A stretch of 64,000 nt of DNA, taken from the NCBI GenBank assembly GCA_019009955.1, contig CM032232.1, positions 137,016,001-137,080,000 on the forward strand, written 5' to 3'. Both the position numbers and the translations under genes were made by a program. A model generated the notes under the pieces. The model was not told the origin of the DNA. It did no database searches and saw nothing but the letters and a program-made list of their open reading frames with translations. How positions within the stretch are numbered: the stretch's first letter is position 1; each line of letters opens with the position of its first letter. Shown in pieces: positions 53,486 to 64,000 of the stretch. This stretch comes from Riptortus pedestris. Lineage: Eukaryota > Arthropoda > Insecta > Hemiptera > Alydidae.

Positions 53486-55215
53486 CATGTTCGGAAATGT
53501 TCCCCCCACACATGTCATTTGGGTTTTGAAAGGTTTTTCGAGACCAAAAATTTTAATCCGGTGGTGGCAAAAAAATTTATAAACTTATTGTCGGCCTGTC
53601 TGAAACAGAATTATTTTAAGTTTGGCGGGAAATGCTTTAAGATGGACCGGGGATTGATCATGGGCTCTGCTATTAGCCCACTTGCCGCCGACATGTTTAT
53701 GAATTTCTTTGAGGAGAAATTCATTTTATCGGCACGCAACCCATTCTATAAGTGCATTGATTTTTGGGCCCGGTATGTTGATGACACTTTTGTCAGTTTT
53801 AGCGGCACTAGGGACGATTTGAATGGGTTGCTTTCCTACCTAAATGGCTGCCATGAGACAATTAAATTCACCTTGGAGAACGAAAAAGCTAAGAAGCTAT
53901 GCTACCTAGATCTGGAGATAGTGAGAAATGGAGGGGGTCATAAATTCGGTATCTATAGGAAAGCCTCATCCACCGACTTATTGATACCTGCCGATTCATT
54001 TCATCACCCAAGATACAAGATGGCGGGATTGCTTTATTTAGTGGAGAGGATGATTAGTACCCCACTAGCGCAAGAAAATTACGCCAAGGAAGTGGTCTGC
54101 ATTAAGCATATTGGTAAAGCAAACGGGTACGAGGAACAGTTGGTGGACAGGCTTATCCAACGCCGATTGAAGAGGAAGCTAGCCAAGGAGCTGGAGGATG
54201 CCACGGTTGAAGAGCGGGCCAAAAAGAAGAAAAATAAGTCGTTCCCTGTCTCCATCCCTTACTTGGGCCCTGTTTCAGAAAAGATAGGATCCAGGTTGAA
54301 GAAAATTGGATTGGCTGCTGCCTACTGGAGCGACCGGTCCCTGAAAAATTGGTTGCCCCGTGTTAAGGACTATGTGGACCCCCTGGATAGATCTGGCGTG
54401 TATAGGATCTCGTGCACGGGATGCGATGCCTCTTATGTGGGGCAAAGTGGTAGAAAGATAAGGACGCGTCTTAAGGAGCACATCACTCGTGACACTGAGT
54501 TTTACGCACACGCCAGAAAAGAGGGCCATGTCATGTCCACCATAAAGTATCAATTGCTGTATGAGGAGAAGAAGGGCAAAAGATTAAATACGGCCGAGGG
54601 GCTGCATAAAAGACAGGCGAATGGAGATCGGATTATTAATAAGAAGGAGGAGGCGGCAAGGCTGCGACATGTCGGTGACGGGGCCCTGTCTTCTCTACGG
54701 GGGCAGAGGTTTAGTCGCCCGGAGGTCGTGGTCCAGGCAACGCAGCTTTAATCAGGTCCCTCCTTCATCTTCTCTCTATTATTAGTATGGGGGTTTTCGT
54801 TTATTTTTTAGATGTCTCTTACAGTTCCTCTGGGTGGTTTTTTCAGAGGTCCTCACCCACTGTGATATGTTTTCCATATAAATCTGAAATTTGTGTAGTT
54901 TTTAATTTTATTTATAGTTTTGGCATATGCTTATCGTTGTTTGCTTTTATTATTTGACTTGTTATTAGATTTTTTATTGTTTTGGCTTTAATTTATAGTA
55001 GTTGACTAGTGATTAGATTTTATATTTTTATTAGTTGACTAGTTTTAAGAATTAACATTGTTTTTACTCTTTATATTGTGTTTCTTTTTATGACTGTTGT
55101 TTATTTTGCCTTTGGCCATGCTGTGAATGTTAAATTAACTCGAGGTTTGTGTTTGTCAGCAGGCACTGAGGATGGAGCGTTGACTCCGAAAGTGCACTCT
55201 GCATAATATTAAAAA
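53486..55215 (+). mobile_element. Penelope-like element, 5'-truncated
   Basis: Contains an RT/GIY-YIG frame (53519-54751), then about 400 bp of T-rich 3' UTR, then the 3' signature CAGGCACTGAGGATGGAGCG...GAAAGTGCACTCTGCATA. The left boundary is approximate (an in-frame stop at 53483-53485 precedes the frame). The same 3' signature occurs alone at 36425. Confidence 0.88.
53519..54751 (+). CDS. Penelope reverse transcriptase / GIY-YIG endonuclease, C-terminal part
   Basis: 410 codons, open, starting at a TTG and not at a true start. RT motifs: GLIMGSAISPLAADMFMNFF at 45-64 and ARYVDDTFVSF with the catalytic YVDD at 86-89. The earlier RT motifs with the first catalytic Asp are missing. A basic linker (RLIQRRLKRKLAKELED, 211-227, and KKKKNK) leads to a C-terminal GIY-YIG nuclease: GVYRI at 293, SYVGQSGRK at 305-313 with the candidate catalytic Arg just after, and a Glu in NTAEGLHKRQ near 360. 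RT fused to GIY-YIG is diagnostic of Penelope-like elements. No stop or frameshift is seen within the remaining part, so the insertion is fairly recent. Confidence 0.93.
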   Translation: MGFERFFETKNFNPVVAKKFINLLSACLKQNYFKFGGKCFKMDRGLIMGSAISPLAADMFMNFFEEKFILSARNPFYKCIDFWARYVDDTFVSFSGTRDDLNGLLSYLNGCHETIKFTLENEKAKKLCYLDLEIVRNGGGHKFGIYRKASSTDLLIPADSFHHPRYKMAGLLYLVERMISTPLAQENYAKEVVCIKHIGKANGYEEQLVDRLIQRRLKRKLAKELEDATVEERAKKKKNKSFPVSIPYLGPVSEKIGSRLKKIGLAAAYWSDRSLKNWLPRVKDYVDPLDRSGVYRISCTGCDASYVGQSGRKIRTRLKEHITRDTEFYAHARKEGHVMSTIKYQLLYEEKKGKRLNTAEGLHKRQANGDRIINKKEEAARLRHVGDGALSSLRGQRFSRPEVVVQATQL

Positions 55216-55459
55216 AACAGTAGAGGACTTGGACTTCTTATTGATCCTTATCAATTGGTTCCTCTATCATCCAGCATATTTTAGAGATATTTTATTATTA
55301 CTTTATCACTATACTACTTTACTGTTTGGCGGAATGTCAACTAAAAAGTGAAACCTGCAATGATTATTATATTTATTTTTATTTTTCAACTAGTTTTGCG
55401 TCCACATGGCGCGTTATCTGGAGAATGTTTATAACCAAAATTATTAGTTAAACTTTAGT

Positions 55460-55555
55460 TTAGTTAACTTTATGTAGAAAAATTTCTCCTGATGAGTCAA
55501 ATGGACATGAAACTTGTAGAGAAATAAAAATGATTTGAACAGCCATTTGTTCCAT
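55460..55555 (+). mobile_element. Second Penelope-like 3' end fragment
   Basis: TTTCTCCTGATGAGTCAAAT then GGACATGAAACTTGTAGAGA and AATAAAAATG: again the GATGA...GAAAC tail signature, from a different subfamily. Confidence 0.5.
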
Positions 55556-55618
55556 TCTTTTGTTCACTTTCCGCCCCACATTAGTTAAAGTGATGTTAAA
55601 TAGGTAATATTTTCTCAA

Positions 55619-55655
55619 TGAAATCTGCTTAGTTTACACAGCCTCTGTGTGCCGT
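55619..55655 (+). repeat. HINE-like 3' end with compensated hairpin
   Basis: GAAATCTGCTTAGTTT, then ACACAG-CCT-CTGTGT in place of ACGCAG-CCC-CTGCGT, then GCCG. The stem is perfect although both strands changed. Confidence 0.85.
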
Positions 55656-56075
55656 TAATTATACGAAATGTGTCACCACATGTATTTGATGACAACAAAC
55701 TCTAATCTAGTTTCAGAGCTGTCAGTCATGAACTCCAATCTCAGAGAAAATTCAATGCAATTTGTAAGCAGACTAGATTACAAAAAGTCGGGGCTAATAA
55801 GAAGTTGCTAACTGATTCTACGTTACACCAGAATTATAGCATTAAGACAAAATGCATACTCCGTAATAACTTTCATTTAATAAATAAGCGACATTGGAGA
55901 TCTTACTTACATTTCCAAGTTCCAAAATTAATTAACGATCGTTGTATTAAATTGAACTCAACCTTCATAATAACATGGATGTAATAAATAAAGTGTTCTT
56001 TATACCGGGCTGAACTCTGATTTCAATAGAATTATATGTTTTGACCTTCCCTTGATCGATTTAGCTTGTTTTTTT
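55656..56075. other. Unassigned stretch
   Basis: AT-rich; no gene or known repeat seen. Confidence 0.45.
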
Positions 56076-56077
56076 AT

Positions 56078-56384
56078 TAGGGGATTTCCCTTAAGGAAAA
56101 TCAGCTATTGAGGTTGTACTCTTGACACGATTTTTAAAACAATTCCTCAAATGTCCATAGATACTACCCAGGAGATGACAAAAATGAAATGAGTTCAGTA
56201 TTAACGCTTAAGCTGTAGTACCCGCAATTTTTGCTTGACCGTTACTAAAGTCGATATATGATCGTTTTAAGTAAAAAGAAAGATCAATTTTGTTATTTGC
56301 AGAATCGTAAAAGTGGTAGGGGTTGTGATTTATAGGGGAATTTCAAAAATTGGAAATTTCTCCATTACAATAAGTTGTGTTCGT
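56078..56384 (+). repeat. HINE-like repeat, 5' half, decayed
   Basis: GGGGATTTCCCTTAAGGAAA then ATCAGCTATTGAGG, then a core without (TA)n. It ends where the next copy begins. Confidence 0.75.
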
Positions 56385-56511
56385 TTTTAGCAGATATCCC
56401 CTCAAGGGAAATGAGCTATTGAGGTCGTACTCGTGATGCGATTTTCGAAATTTTTCTTTAAATGTCCATCGATCCTATCCAGAAGATGACGAAAATGAGG
56501 TCCGTTCAAAA

Positions 56512-56571
<60 letters not shown>

Positions 56572-57058
56572 TTGTCTGTTACCGCTCTAATGGTCGCAAT
56601 TTTTGTCTTATCGTTACTAAACTTGATATATAATCGTTTTATACAAAAAGAAGATCAAGTTCGTTAACGGATGAAATCGGACAAGGGGGAGGGGCGGGTT
56701 TAGAGGGGGAGAATTTCGAAAATTCTTGATATATCCGTTATTATGCGTCAGATCGAAAAATTGTATAGAACCAATCTTACTGCCAATGTAATGTTCTACA
56801 AATGCTGTTATGCACACTTTTTAAGTTTCTTGATTATTAACTAAGATATTTGCATATTTTAGTTTTCGGTATTCAGTAGAGCCCTACTCCTACTCATCTC
56901 ATATTAACTGTATTCTATTGTGTTATGAAGCACTTTATTTGAAGCTTAAATACCAAATATTTTTCTCATTGAGCTTTTAAGATTTGAGCTATATGCAAAT
57001 ACGTGGCGCACGTTGGAAAGCTGCTTAGTTAACGCAGCCCCTGCGTGATGGACTTTTT
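56385..57058 (+). repeat. Complete HINE-like repeat
   Basis: TTTTTAGCAGATATCCCCTC then AAGGGAAATGAGC, (TA)n at about 56515-56567, core and long-form tail, and 3' end TTGGAAAGCTGCTTAGTTAA with an intact hairpin and GATGGACTTT. Confidence 0.87.
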
Positions 57059-57783
57059 TTACCCAGGATGCAGGCAATTCTTAGCTGGTAAACTGGGTTT
57101 GTTATTAGTTCGTCACTCCTTTGAATGGGAAATATGCTTGGTTAACACACAGACCTAATGGGAACAATTGGATTCAAAGCTATAGTTAATTAGGGAACTA
57201 ACTAACGTTACTAGTATAATTGTGTTGTTTGTAAATTGTTATTTAATTTGAGAATAATTGTGGTTTAGATACTTCAAACTGAATAGCTGTATTTTTCAAC
57301 ACCTCTCACAACTACAAATGTTTCTTTTTTTCTTCTTTTTGTCTTTCTCTCTTTCCCTCTCACTTTATGATACTAGAGTTTTTATTAGTTTAGTCTCACT
57401 TGAGAATCGCATGAACGGAAAAACTGTGGGAGTTTCAAGACTTGGGCTACTATCAAGGGGGTAGAAATGGTGGTAATTTGTTGAGTGACTAAGAGAAAAG
57501 TTTTCCCTTGGCTTTCCGCCGAAATTCAGTGAATCTTTTTAAATTGGGGTTTTTAGCGGAGTTACTTTGGTGAAAAATGTACAACAACAAATATTCGTCC
57601 TTTTTATTCACTGCTCTCGTGAATATAAGTTAATCGCTCTCTATCTAATTATTCTCATTAAGCAAAAGGACTGCATTTAAAAGCTGCCAAATGACATCAT
57701 TTAACATTTCATTCTTTTTAAGTAATCTGACCGGTAGTTGATGTATCTGACGAGGTGGTAAATAAGTTGTATCATTAGTAACT
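57059..57783. other. Unassigned stretch
   Basis: AT-rich with a T/C run near 57320-57365; no gene or repeat recognised. Confidence 0.45.
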
Positions 57784-58305
57784 TGTAACAGCTGGGCCGC
57801 GTTGCCCCTGGTTACCACTTAACCTAACGCTTATAACAAAAGTTTTGACAGTCAGTTGCTAGTGTACTGCAAGAGAAGACCGCTGTTTGTTGTTGTTAGC
57901 TTATTACATATATCTGCGAACTACAACAGCCGAGCACCACAACATCATCAAGCCAGCACACCTGAAAAGAAGCAGGATCAACTTAAAGAAGTCTAAAAAC
58001 ATGAGTCGGTATCGTGAGTAAAAACAATTATATTTTACATAGATACCGGCCAGCAAGAAAGCATCCTTCCAAACTTTTGTTTTCTGCTCCAATGTGGCCA
58101 GCGGGATATCCTCACATTAACCTACCACTTTACAGGACGGACCTTAATTCATTTATATATATTGTTGTTCATAATTCTAAAGTTGTATTATTATTTTTTC
58201 TCTTTTAACATTTATGAAAATACAATAATCTTTATTATTTGGAGTCAATATTTTATTTATTTATAGGGAACACCTTCTGAAAACTAAAATAACACCCTAT
58301 AAAAC
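57784..58305 (+). repeat. Probable LTR of the CsRn1-like element
   Basis: Starts with TGTAACAGCTGGGCCGCGTT and leads directly into the primer-binding site at 58306. The left boundary is a guess from the TG dinucleotide and comparable elements; no second LTR is in the window. Confidence 0.5.
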
Positions 58306-58324
58306 TGGTGACCCCGACGCGATT
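58306..58324 (+). other. Primer-binding site, tRNA-Trp type
   Basis: TGGTGACCCCGACGCGATT. From memory of arthropod tRNA-Trp 3' ends, it is complementary apart from one base. CsRn1-like elements use this primer. Confidence 0.7.
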
Positions 58325-58329
58325 CGAAA

Positions 58330-59350
58330 TGCTGAATAAGGAGGAATACCTCGCATTAGCTGAACCAGCGCTCACAGAACGTATTCTCGAGGAAGTTGCG
58401 AGCAGAAGTCGCTGAGCTTCGAATCCGAACTCGTTCCAAGAGCCGTGAAAGAGAAAATGAGGACAGAAAATGGCTTCCCCGTCCACGCAGTCGGTCTTCA
58501 CCACGGAAAGGTATCTGTTACTACCACAATCGCTTCCAGGATAAAGCTAGGAAATGCACCACACCCTGCAGCTGGAATCAGACGCCTTTAAACTAGAAAG
58601 GGAAGAAGCGGCAACCGTCAATACCCAGTCACTCAGCCCCCTGTTCGTGTATGATAAGCGGTCAAGGCTTCACTTCCTTGTTGATACAGGCGCAGCCATT
58701 TCTCTAATACCTGTTTCTAATTATCCTAAACGAAAAGCCACAGATTATACCCTCGTAGCCGCCAATAACTCCCCGATCAAGACATACGGTGAAGTAAACC
58801 TTATTGTAGACTTCGGACTTCGATGACCCTACCCATGGCAGTGCGTCATCGCGGATGTAGAAAAGCCCATAATAGGTGCCGACTTTTTATTCCACCATCA
58901 GCTTGTAGTCGATCTTCGACAGAAAAGGCTTATCGACCAGAAGACAGGACTCTCCACACTAGGCCAACTCTCAAAAACACCACCCATTTCCATCTTTACT
59001 ATTCCAGGAGACTGCCCCTATGCACACATTTTAAAGGAATTCCCAGACCTGACGAGACCATCTCCAATTAAAGGACCAACTAGGACTGTAGTACAGCACT
59101 ATATTAAAACCATAGGCAACCCGACCACTAGCAAGGTCCGAAGACTCCCTGCGGAGAAACATCGGTTAGTAAAGGAGGAAATTGAACGCATGCTGGCAGA
59201 AGGAATATGTTGACCGTCCAAGAGCCCGTGGTCGAGCCCTCTCCATGTAGTTACCAAGAAAGACGGAGGATTACGTTTGTGTGGTGACTACCGTAGACTT
59301 AACGCCCAAACTGTCCCGGACCAATACGGCGTCCCGAATTTGATGGATTT
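58330..59350 (+). pseudogene. CsRn1-like Ty3/gypsy Gag-Pol remnant
   Basis: A 28-codon Gag start (MLNKEEYLALAEPALTERIL) is followed by a frameshift or deletion near 58400, then the Gag end RTRSKSRERENEDRKW and CYYHNRFQDKARKCTTPCSW. That is the CHCC Gag motif specific to the CsRn1 clade. Most of Gag is missing. Protease: LVDTGAAISLIP at about 58678. After a frameshift comes KPIIGADFLFHH, and the RT start KEEIERMLAEG with a stop, then PWSSPLHVVTKKDGG and CGDYRRLNAQTVPDQYGVPN. The copy breaks off at about 59350, before the catalytic box, and an inverted SINE follows. Dead. Confidence 0.88.
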
Positions 59351-59399
59351 TTACAAACCCAAAGTAATTTTTTATTTCTTTAATAATGTTCTATGTCCT

Positions 59400-59605
59400 T
59401 CTTCTTTTATTATTATTATTATTTGCGTCCACGGGACGGGTTATCTACAGGTTACCATCCTTTTCTAAAGCAGGGTGGGCCTAAGGAGTTTATTTAATGA
59501 GTCCGTCACTAAATTAATTTCTACTGCCCAGGGCGGGATTCACCACTCTAGGTCCACGCGAGATTAAGACCTCCGCCCTAACCCGTACGACCACCCTGAG
59601 CCCCC
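59400..59605 (-). mobile_element. tRNA-derived SINE
   Basis: (ATT)n tail at the left, GGTTATCTACAGGTTACCAT, the GTCACTAAATTAATTT body, GGGCGGGATTC (altered box B region) and CACCCTGAGCCCC at the right. Confidence 0.82.
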
Positions 59606-59784
59606 CCCCCCTCCTTCTTCTTTTTAAAGTGTTATTGACCGAACCTAGATTTCTATTTAACCTTAGATGACAAACCTTTGCTGACGTTATCACTTTGCAA
59701 ACTATTCACCTTTTTGACGAACATGTTTCAAAAATGCATTATGTTATTGGCTTAATTTAAAAACATAACCCACTCAACAATAAT

Positions 59785-59945
59785 AGTTATTTATTATACA
59801 AGTGACGAAAGTAGATCATTTTACAACTCGAGTGAAACGTTTACCCACACGAGCGAAGCGAGTGTGGTAATTTCACGAGAGTTATAAATTCTACTTTCGT
59901 CACGAGTGTAATATTAAATGTTTTCTGTAATCGTGTAATACATGA
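59785..59945. repeat. Quasi-palindromic repeat, copy 1
   Basis: Reads ACAAGTGACGAAAGTAGATC...ACACGAGCGAAGCGAGTGTG...TCTACTTTCGTCACGAGTG. The outer arms and the centre are near-complementary, so the unit folds back on itself. Confidence 0.8.
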
Positions 59946-59969
59946 TCAGATCTAACCAGAATATGAACA

Positions 59970-60657
59970 AAAAAAGTCCGTCACGCAGGGGCTGCGTAAA
60001 CTAAGCAGATTTCCCATGTGAAGTTTTACAATAGAGAAATCTGCATACTGGTAACAATACCACAGTGATACTGGTAACACAATACCACAGTGATTAAATA
60101 AAAACGGCAATGAGAAATCTTCCATTTATTTATAATAAATACCCACCTGAAACGTATTCTTAATTGTAAGAATATTTTATATTTAAACAACACAAATTTG
60201 AGTCGTCCACGCACAACCCAATGGGGGGGGGGCGGATGAACAGAACGTATTTGCATAAATCTCACAAAGTAACGAAGGTAAGGTAAGGTTAGGAACGACA
60301 GGTTAGAAGAAGCCTCCCACCTGAGCCGACGGAAATGGCCGATCTAATCCGAACTATGTCCGACCACAGACTTCATAAAAATGCAAATATCTCCGTTAAT
60401 ATTCAAGATAAAGAATAAATGTATATAACAATATTTATATTAACTTTAATTTGCAATAAGATTGGTTCTATACAATTTTTCGATCCGACGCATAATAAGA
60501 GATATTTTGAATTTTCGAAAATCCCCCCCTCTAAACCCCCCTCCCACTGGTCCGATTTCAGCCGTTAACGAACTTGATCTTCCTTTTTACATAAAACGCT
60601 TAAATACCGAGTTTGGTGACGATTAAACAAAAATTGCGACCGCTAGAGTGTTAACAG

Positions 60658-60743
<86 letters not shown>

Positions 60744-60873
60744 ATAGTTTTGAACGGACCTCATTTTCGTCACCTCCTGGGTAGGATCGATGGACATTTG
60801 AAGAAATTTTTCGAAACTCGCGTCATGAGTACGACCTCAATAGCTGATTTCCCTTAAGGGAAATCTGCTAAAA
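59970..60873 (-). repeat. Complete HINE-like repeat
   Basis: AAAAGTCCGTCACGCAGGGG then CTGCGTAAACTAAGCAGATT at the left, core with C-runs near 60525, (TA)n at 60662-60733, and the 5' end TTTCCCTTAAGGGAAATCTG then CTAAAA at the right. About 904 bp. Confidence 0.92.
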
Positions 60874-61158
60874 TTAGGATGTTGTGAAGATTATGGTATG
60901 TTGTTGGTAGGTTATAAGCATGGTTGTGAAAGGTTATAAGCATAGTTATAAAACAACTAGTGATGATTGTGAAGTAGAGGTTATAAAGAAGTGCAGGTTA
61001 TAAACAAGGAAGGTAATTATTATTATATTTAAATTTTAAAATATATTGATTATTTCCACCAATAATTCATTCACATTTCAAATTATTTTGTTAAAATAAA
61101 TTCCTACAATGTTAAGAAACATTTAAAAGCATTTAATTTCCAACTTAATTAAATTATT

Positions 61159-61281
61159 TTTTAGCAGATTTCCGTTAAGGGAAATCAGCGATTGAGATCG
61201 TACTCATGACGCGAGTTTTGAAAAAATTTCCTCAAATGTCCATCGATCCTACCCAGGAGATGACGAAAATGAGGTCCGTTC

Positions 61282-61371
<90 letters not shown>

Positions 61372-61860
61372 CTGTTAACGCTCTAGCGGTCGCAATTTTT
61401 GTTTAATCGTTACCAAACTTCATATTTAAGCGTTTTACGTAAAAGGAGAGATCAAGTTCGTTAATGGCTGAAATCGGACCAGTGGGAGGGGGGGTTTAGA
61501 GGGGGGGATTTTTGAAAATTCAAAATATCTCCGTTACTATACGTCGGATCGAAAAATATTATAGAATCAATCTTATTGCAAATTAAATTTACTATAAATA
61601 TTGTTATATACATTTATTCTCTATCTTGAATATTAACTGAGATATTTGCATTTGTATTCTGCATGTGCTCGGCAGCAGTGGCTATGTTCGGACTTTCCGC
61701 CGTGAGCTCTGGCGGCCGTTTTTGTAATTATTCGTCCCTCTCGTGAATAGGTTTAGAGGTTACTTACTACTACAGCTGTTATTAGGCAGATTTCTCTATT
61801 GTAAAACTTCACGTGGGAAATCTGCTTAGTTTACGCAGCCCCTGCGTGACGGACTTTTTA
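61159..61860 (+). repeat. Complete HINE-like repeat
   Basis: TTTTTTAGCAGATTTCCGTT then AAGGGAAATC, (TA)n at about 61287-61366, CTCTAGCGGTCGCAATTTTT, GGGAGGGGGGG, and the 3' end with intact hairpin and GACGGACTTTTT. Head-to-head with the previous copy, 285 bp apart. 702 bp. Confidence 0.92.
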
Positions 61861-61959
61861 ATTTATACTTATTACTAATTAAGAAGGCAATTCACTTTCT
61901 TCACTTGTGAAGAAAGTGATTATTTTCTTCACTCTATTGCAAAATGTTCACTTTCTTCA

Positions 61960-62140
61960 CTCATTTCAGTTTAGTAATGTTACCATTATTCAACGATTAC
62001 AGAAAAAATATTTTGAATAAAGTAGAATTTACAACTCTCGTGAAATTACCACACTCGCTTCGCTCATGTGGGTAAACGTTTCACTCGAGTTGTAAAATCA
62101 TCTACTTCGTCACTTGTATAATAAATAACTATTATTAAAC
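61960..62140. repeat. Quasi-palindromic repeat, copy 2
   Basis: Inverted relative of 59785-59945: GTAGAATTTACAACTCTCGT, CCACACTCGCTTCGCTCATG, CATCTACTTCGTCACTTGTA. Confidence 0.8.
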
Positions 62141-62239
62141 TGTGCAGAAAATACAATTTAAGTTGTAAATCGTGACAAATTAAACTAAAGATATACGAGA
62201 AACGAACTAGTTATTTAATATAAAAATAAATGTAGAAGA

Positions 62240-62950
62240 CTTCTCTTTAGGGAAATCAGCTATTGAGGCCATACTCATGTCGCGATTTTCGAAATTTTTT
62301 TTCAAATGTCTATCGATCCTACCCAGGACATGTCGAAAATGTGCCGTCACAATTTTTGATTAATCGTTACCAAACTTGATATTTAATCATTTTATGTAAA
62401 AAGAAAGATCAAGTTCGTTAATGGCTGAAATCTCACCAGTGGCAGGGGGTGTTTAGATAGCCGAATATCGAAAATTCAAGATGCCTCCGTTACTACACGA
62501 CGGGTTGAGTCGTTTAAAACCAATCTTATTACAAATTAAATGATTTTTAAAGGTAATTCTATGCATATGTTCTATATCATATTTACATTTTTCCACAAAT
62601 CCCCATATTTATAGTTTTTGGCTTTCAGTAAACCCACACTCCTACTCATGTCATACTAATAATAAGCTGTTATATCATGAAACGCTTCATTCCAAGTTTA
62701 AATACCAAATATTGTTTTCAATGAACTTGTACTTTGTGAAATATATCCAAATACGTTCTGCTGATCCCACTCTTTCTTTTGTCCTTGGATTATTAACAAA
62801 TCAGATAAAAATTATTCTGATTCATTATAAATTACAGCACTATCTTTAGTAAATAGTTTTCAATAAAATTAATGTTATATTCAGACATATTTCATTAATT
62901 GTTCATCTTTCTGGTCTAGAACATATCTATTCAGCTATGAGAGGTTGCTG
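62240..62950 (+). repeat. HINE-like repeat, long form, ends decayed
   Basis: CTCTTTAGGGAAATCAGCTA, TATCGATCCTACCCAGGACA, core without (TA)n, then the long-form extension to about 62940. Confidence 0.75.
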
Positions 62951-62954
62951 ACCG

Positions 62955-63143
62955 GTTTTAATTTTTCCATCCGACGTATAGTAACTGAGATATTGCGAAT
63001 TTTTGAAAATCCCCTCGCTAACCACCCTCCCACTTCTCCAATTTCAGCCATTAACGAACTTGATCTTTCTTTTTACATAAAACAATTAAATAACGAGTTT
63101 GGTAACGATAAAGCAATAATTGCGACCGCTAGAGCGGTAACAG

Positions 63144-63204
<61 letters not shown>

Positions 63205-63332
63205 CAATTTTGAACGGACCACATTTTTGTCATCACTTAGGTAGGATCGATGTACATTTGAAGGTAAATTTCGAAAATCGCGTCATGAGTATGACTTCAA
63301 TACATGATTTCCCTTAAGGAAAATCTGTTAAT
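62955..63332 (-). repeat. HINE-like repeat, 5' half
   Basis: Reverse core (GACCGCTAGAGCGGTAACAG), (TA)n at about 63148-63205, GTAGGATCGATGTACATTTG, and the 5' end TTTCCCTTAAGGAAAATCTG. 63333-63756 holds nothing identified. Confidence 0.82.
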
Positions 63333-63756
63333 ATATTGTGAAATGAGATCAATAGTGTGTTATATTCGCGGGTTGGAAAATCGACTTAGTTCGCTCCTAA
63401 GCTGCGTATTTCGGTTGTCGTTGGACCGATATCGATGAATACAGGGGTATAACAGTGATTGGGCCTGTATTCGGTAACAGGCGTGAAATTGGTAACAGCT
63501 TTGGTCTGGTATCGAACGGGGACAGTCGATATTTGGCTGCTCCTTTCACTCTGTTTCAATGGGAATCGTGCCTTTTCAAATCTAACTTCATTCATCTTGT
63601 GACGCCTACTCAACCACTCCCTTTTATCTACAGTTTGAGCCTAACTAACAATTTGCACGAAACATTTACCTCTCTCCCTTCAACACTTTAGCCCAGGTAT
63701 TTGTTTTACTTCTGCACGACCTATATGCGACACTATCCGTGTTACCCTTGGAATAG

Positions 63757-64000
63757 AAAGTCCGTCACGCAGGGGCTGCGTAAACTAAGCAGATTTCCCA
63801 CGTGAAGTTTTACAATAGAGAAATCTGTCTAATAACAACAGTAGTATTAAGGAATCTCTAAACCTATTCACGAGGGACGAAAAGTTCTGGAAACGGCCTC
63901 CCTAGCTCTCGGCGGAAAGTCCCGAACATAGCCGACTCCTCCCGACCCCACACAAAGCAAATGCAAATATCTCTGTTAATATTCAAGATACAGAATAAAT
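63757..64000 (-). repeat. HINE-like repeat, 3' end, runs off the window
   Basis: AAAGTCCGTCACGCAGGGGC then TGCGTAAACTAAGCAGATTT and CCCACGTGAAG: intact hairpin and subterminal repeat. Confidence 0.9.

Noticed and set aside
53519..54751. A host telomerase or a homing-intron GIY-YIG nuclease
   Set aside because: RT with YVDD fused to a C-terminal GIY-YIG domain, plus the 3' signature, fits Penelope elements better.

Overview
This is an AT-rich, non-bacterial window made up almost entirely of transposable elements and tandem repeats. I see no intact host gene. The mix (BEL/Pao, CsRn1-like and other Ty3/gypsy LTR elements, Penelope, Jockey-like LINEs, a P-element-like THAP transposon, piggyBac derivatives, Helitrons and a tRNA-derived SINE) points to an invertebrate animal, most likely an arthropod. 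The species is not identified. ORFs reading poly-Tyr/Ile, poly-Pro or poly-Gly are translations of microsatellites.

Layout. 1-5.2 kb: a BEL/Pao retrotransposon on the minus strand, an LTR plus one uninterrupted Gag-Pol frame that runs off the left edge; its reverse transcriptase has lost its N-terminal part by an in-frame deletion. 5.2-11.1 kb: fragments of the dominant dispersed repeat, a SINE piece, a perfect 37-bp-arm palindrome and a LINE tail. 11.9-20.6 kb: a higher-order satellite (three 35-bp monomers per 105-bp unit) broken by three separate insertions: a 5'-truncated Jockey-like LINE (14-bp target-site duplication), a solo-LTR-like element (5-bp duplication) and a P-element-like transposon with THAP and DDE transposase genes. 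20.6-31.7 kb: more of the dispersed repeat, a 1-kb foldback element, a SINE, a 497-bp array of A(C)15, piggyBac remnants and a LINE RNase H fragment. 31.7-40.6 kb: three Helitrons with ~300-bp internal repeats, two SINEs and Penelope 3' ends. 40.6-47.4 kb: a gypsy integrase fragment, a 1-kb piggyBac-type non-autonomous element with TTAA ends and a ~43-bp minisatellite. 47.4-57 kb: inverted pairs of the dispersed repeat, a 2.1-kb Helitron nested in one of them, and a Penelope element with RT and GIY-YIG domains. 57-64 kb: a decayed CsRn1-like LTR element, a SINE and more of the dispersed repeat.

The most abundant feature is one repeat family, called HINE-like here. It has about 22 recognisable 3' ends on both strands. 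Full copies are about 0.7-0.9 kb: a 5' subterminal repeat AGCAGATTTCCC embedded in a palindrome, usually a (TA)n tract, a G-run, a 3' subterminal repeat GGGAAATCTGCT, a 6-bp stem hairpin and a GACGGACTTT end. This layout resembles the non-autonomous Helentron elements (HINE/DINE-1 type) known from insects and molluscs. No Helentron protein lies in the window, so that assignment is structural inference. Its (TA)n tracts act as landing sites for other elements.
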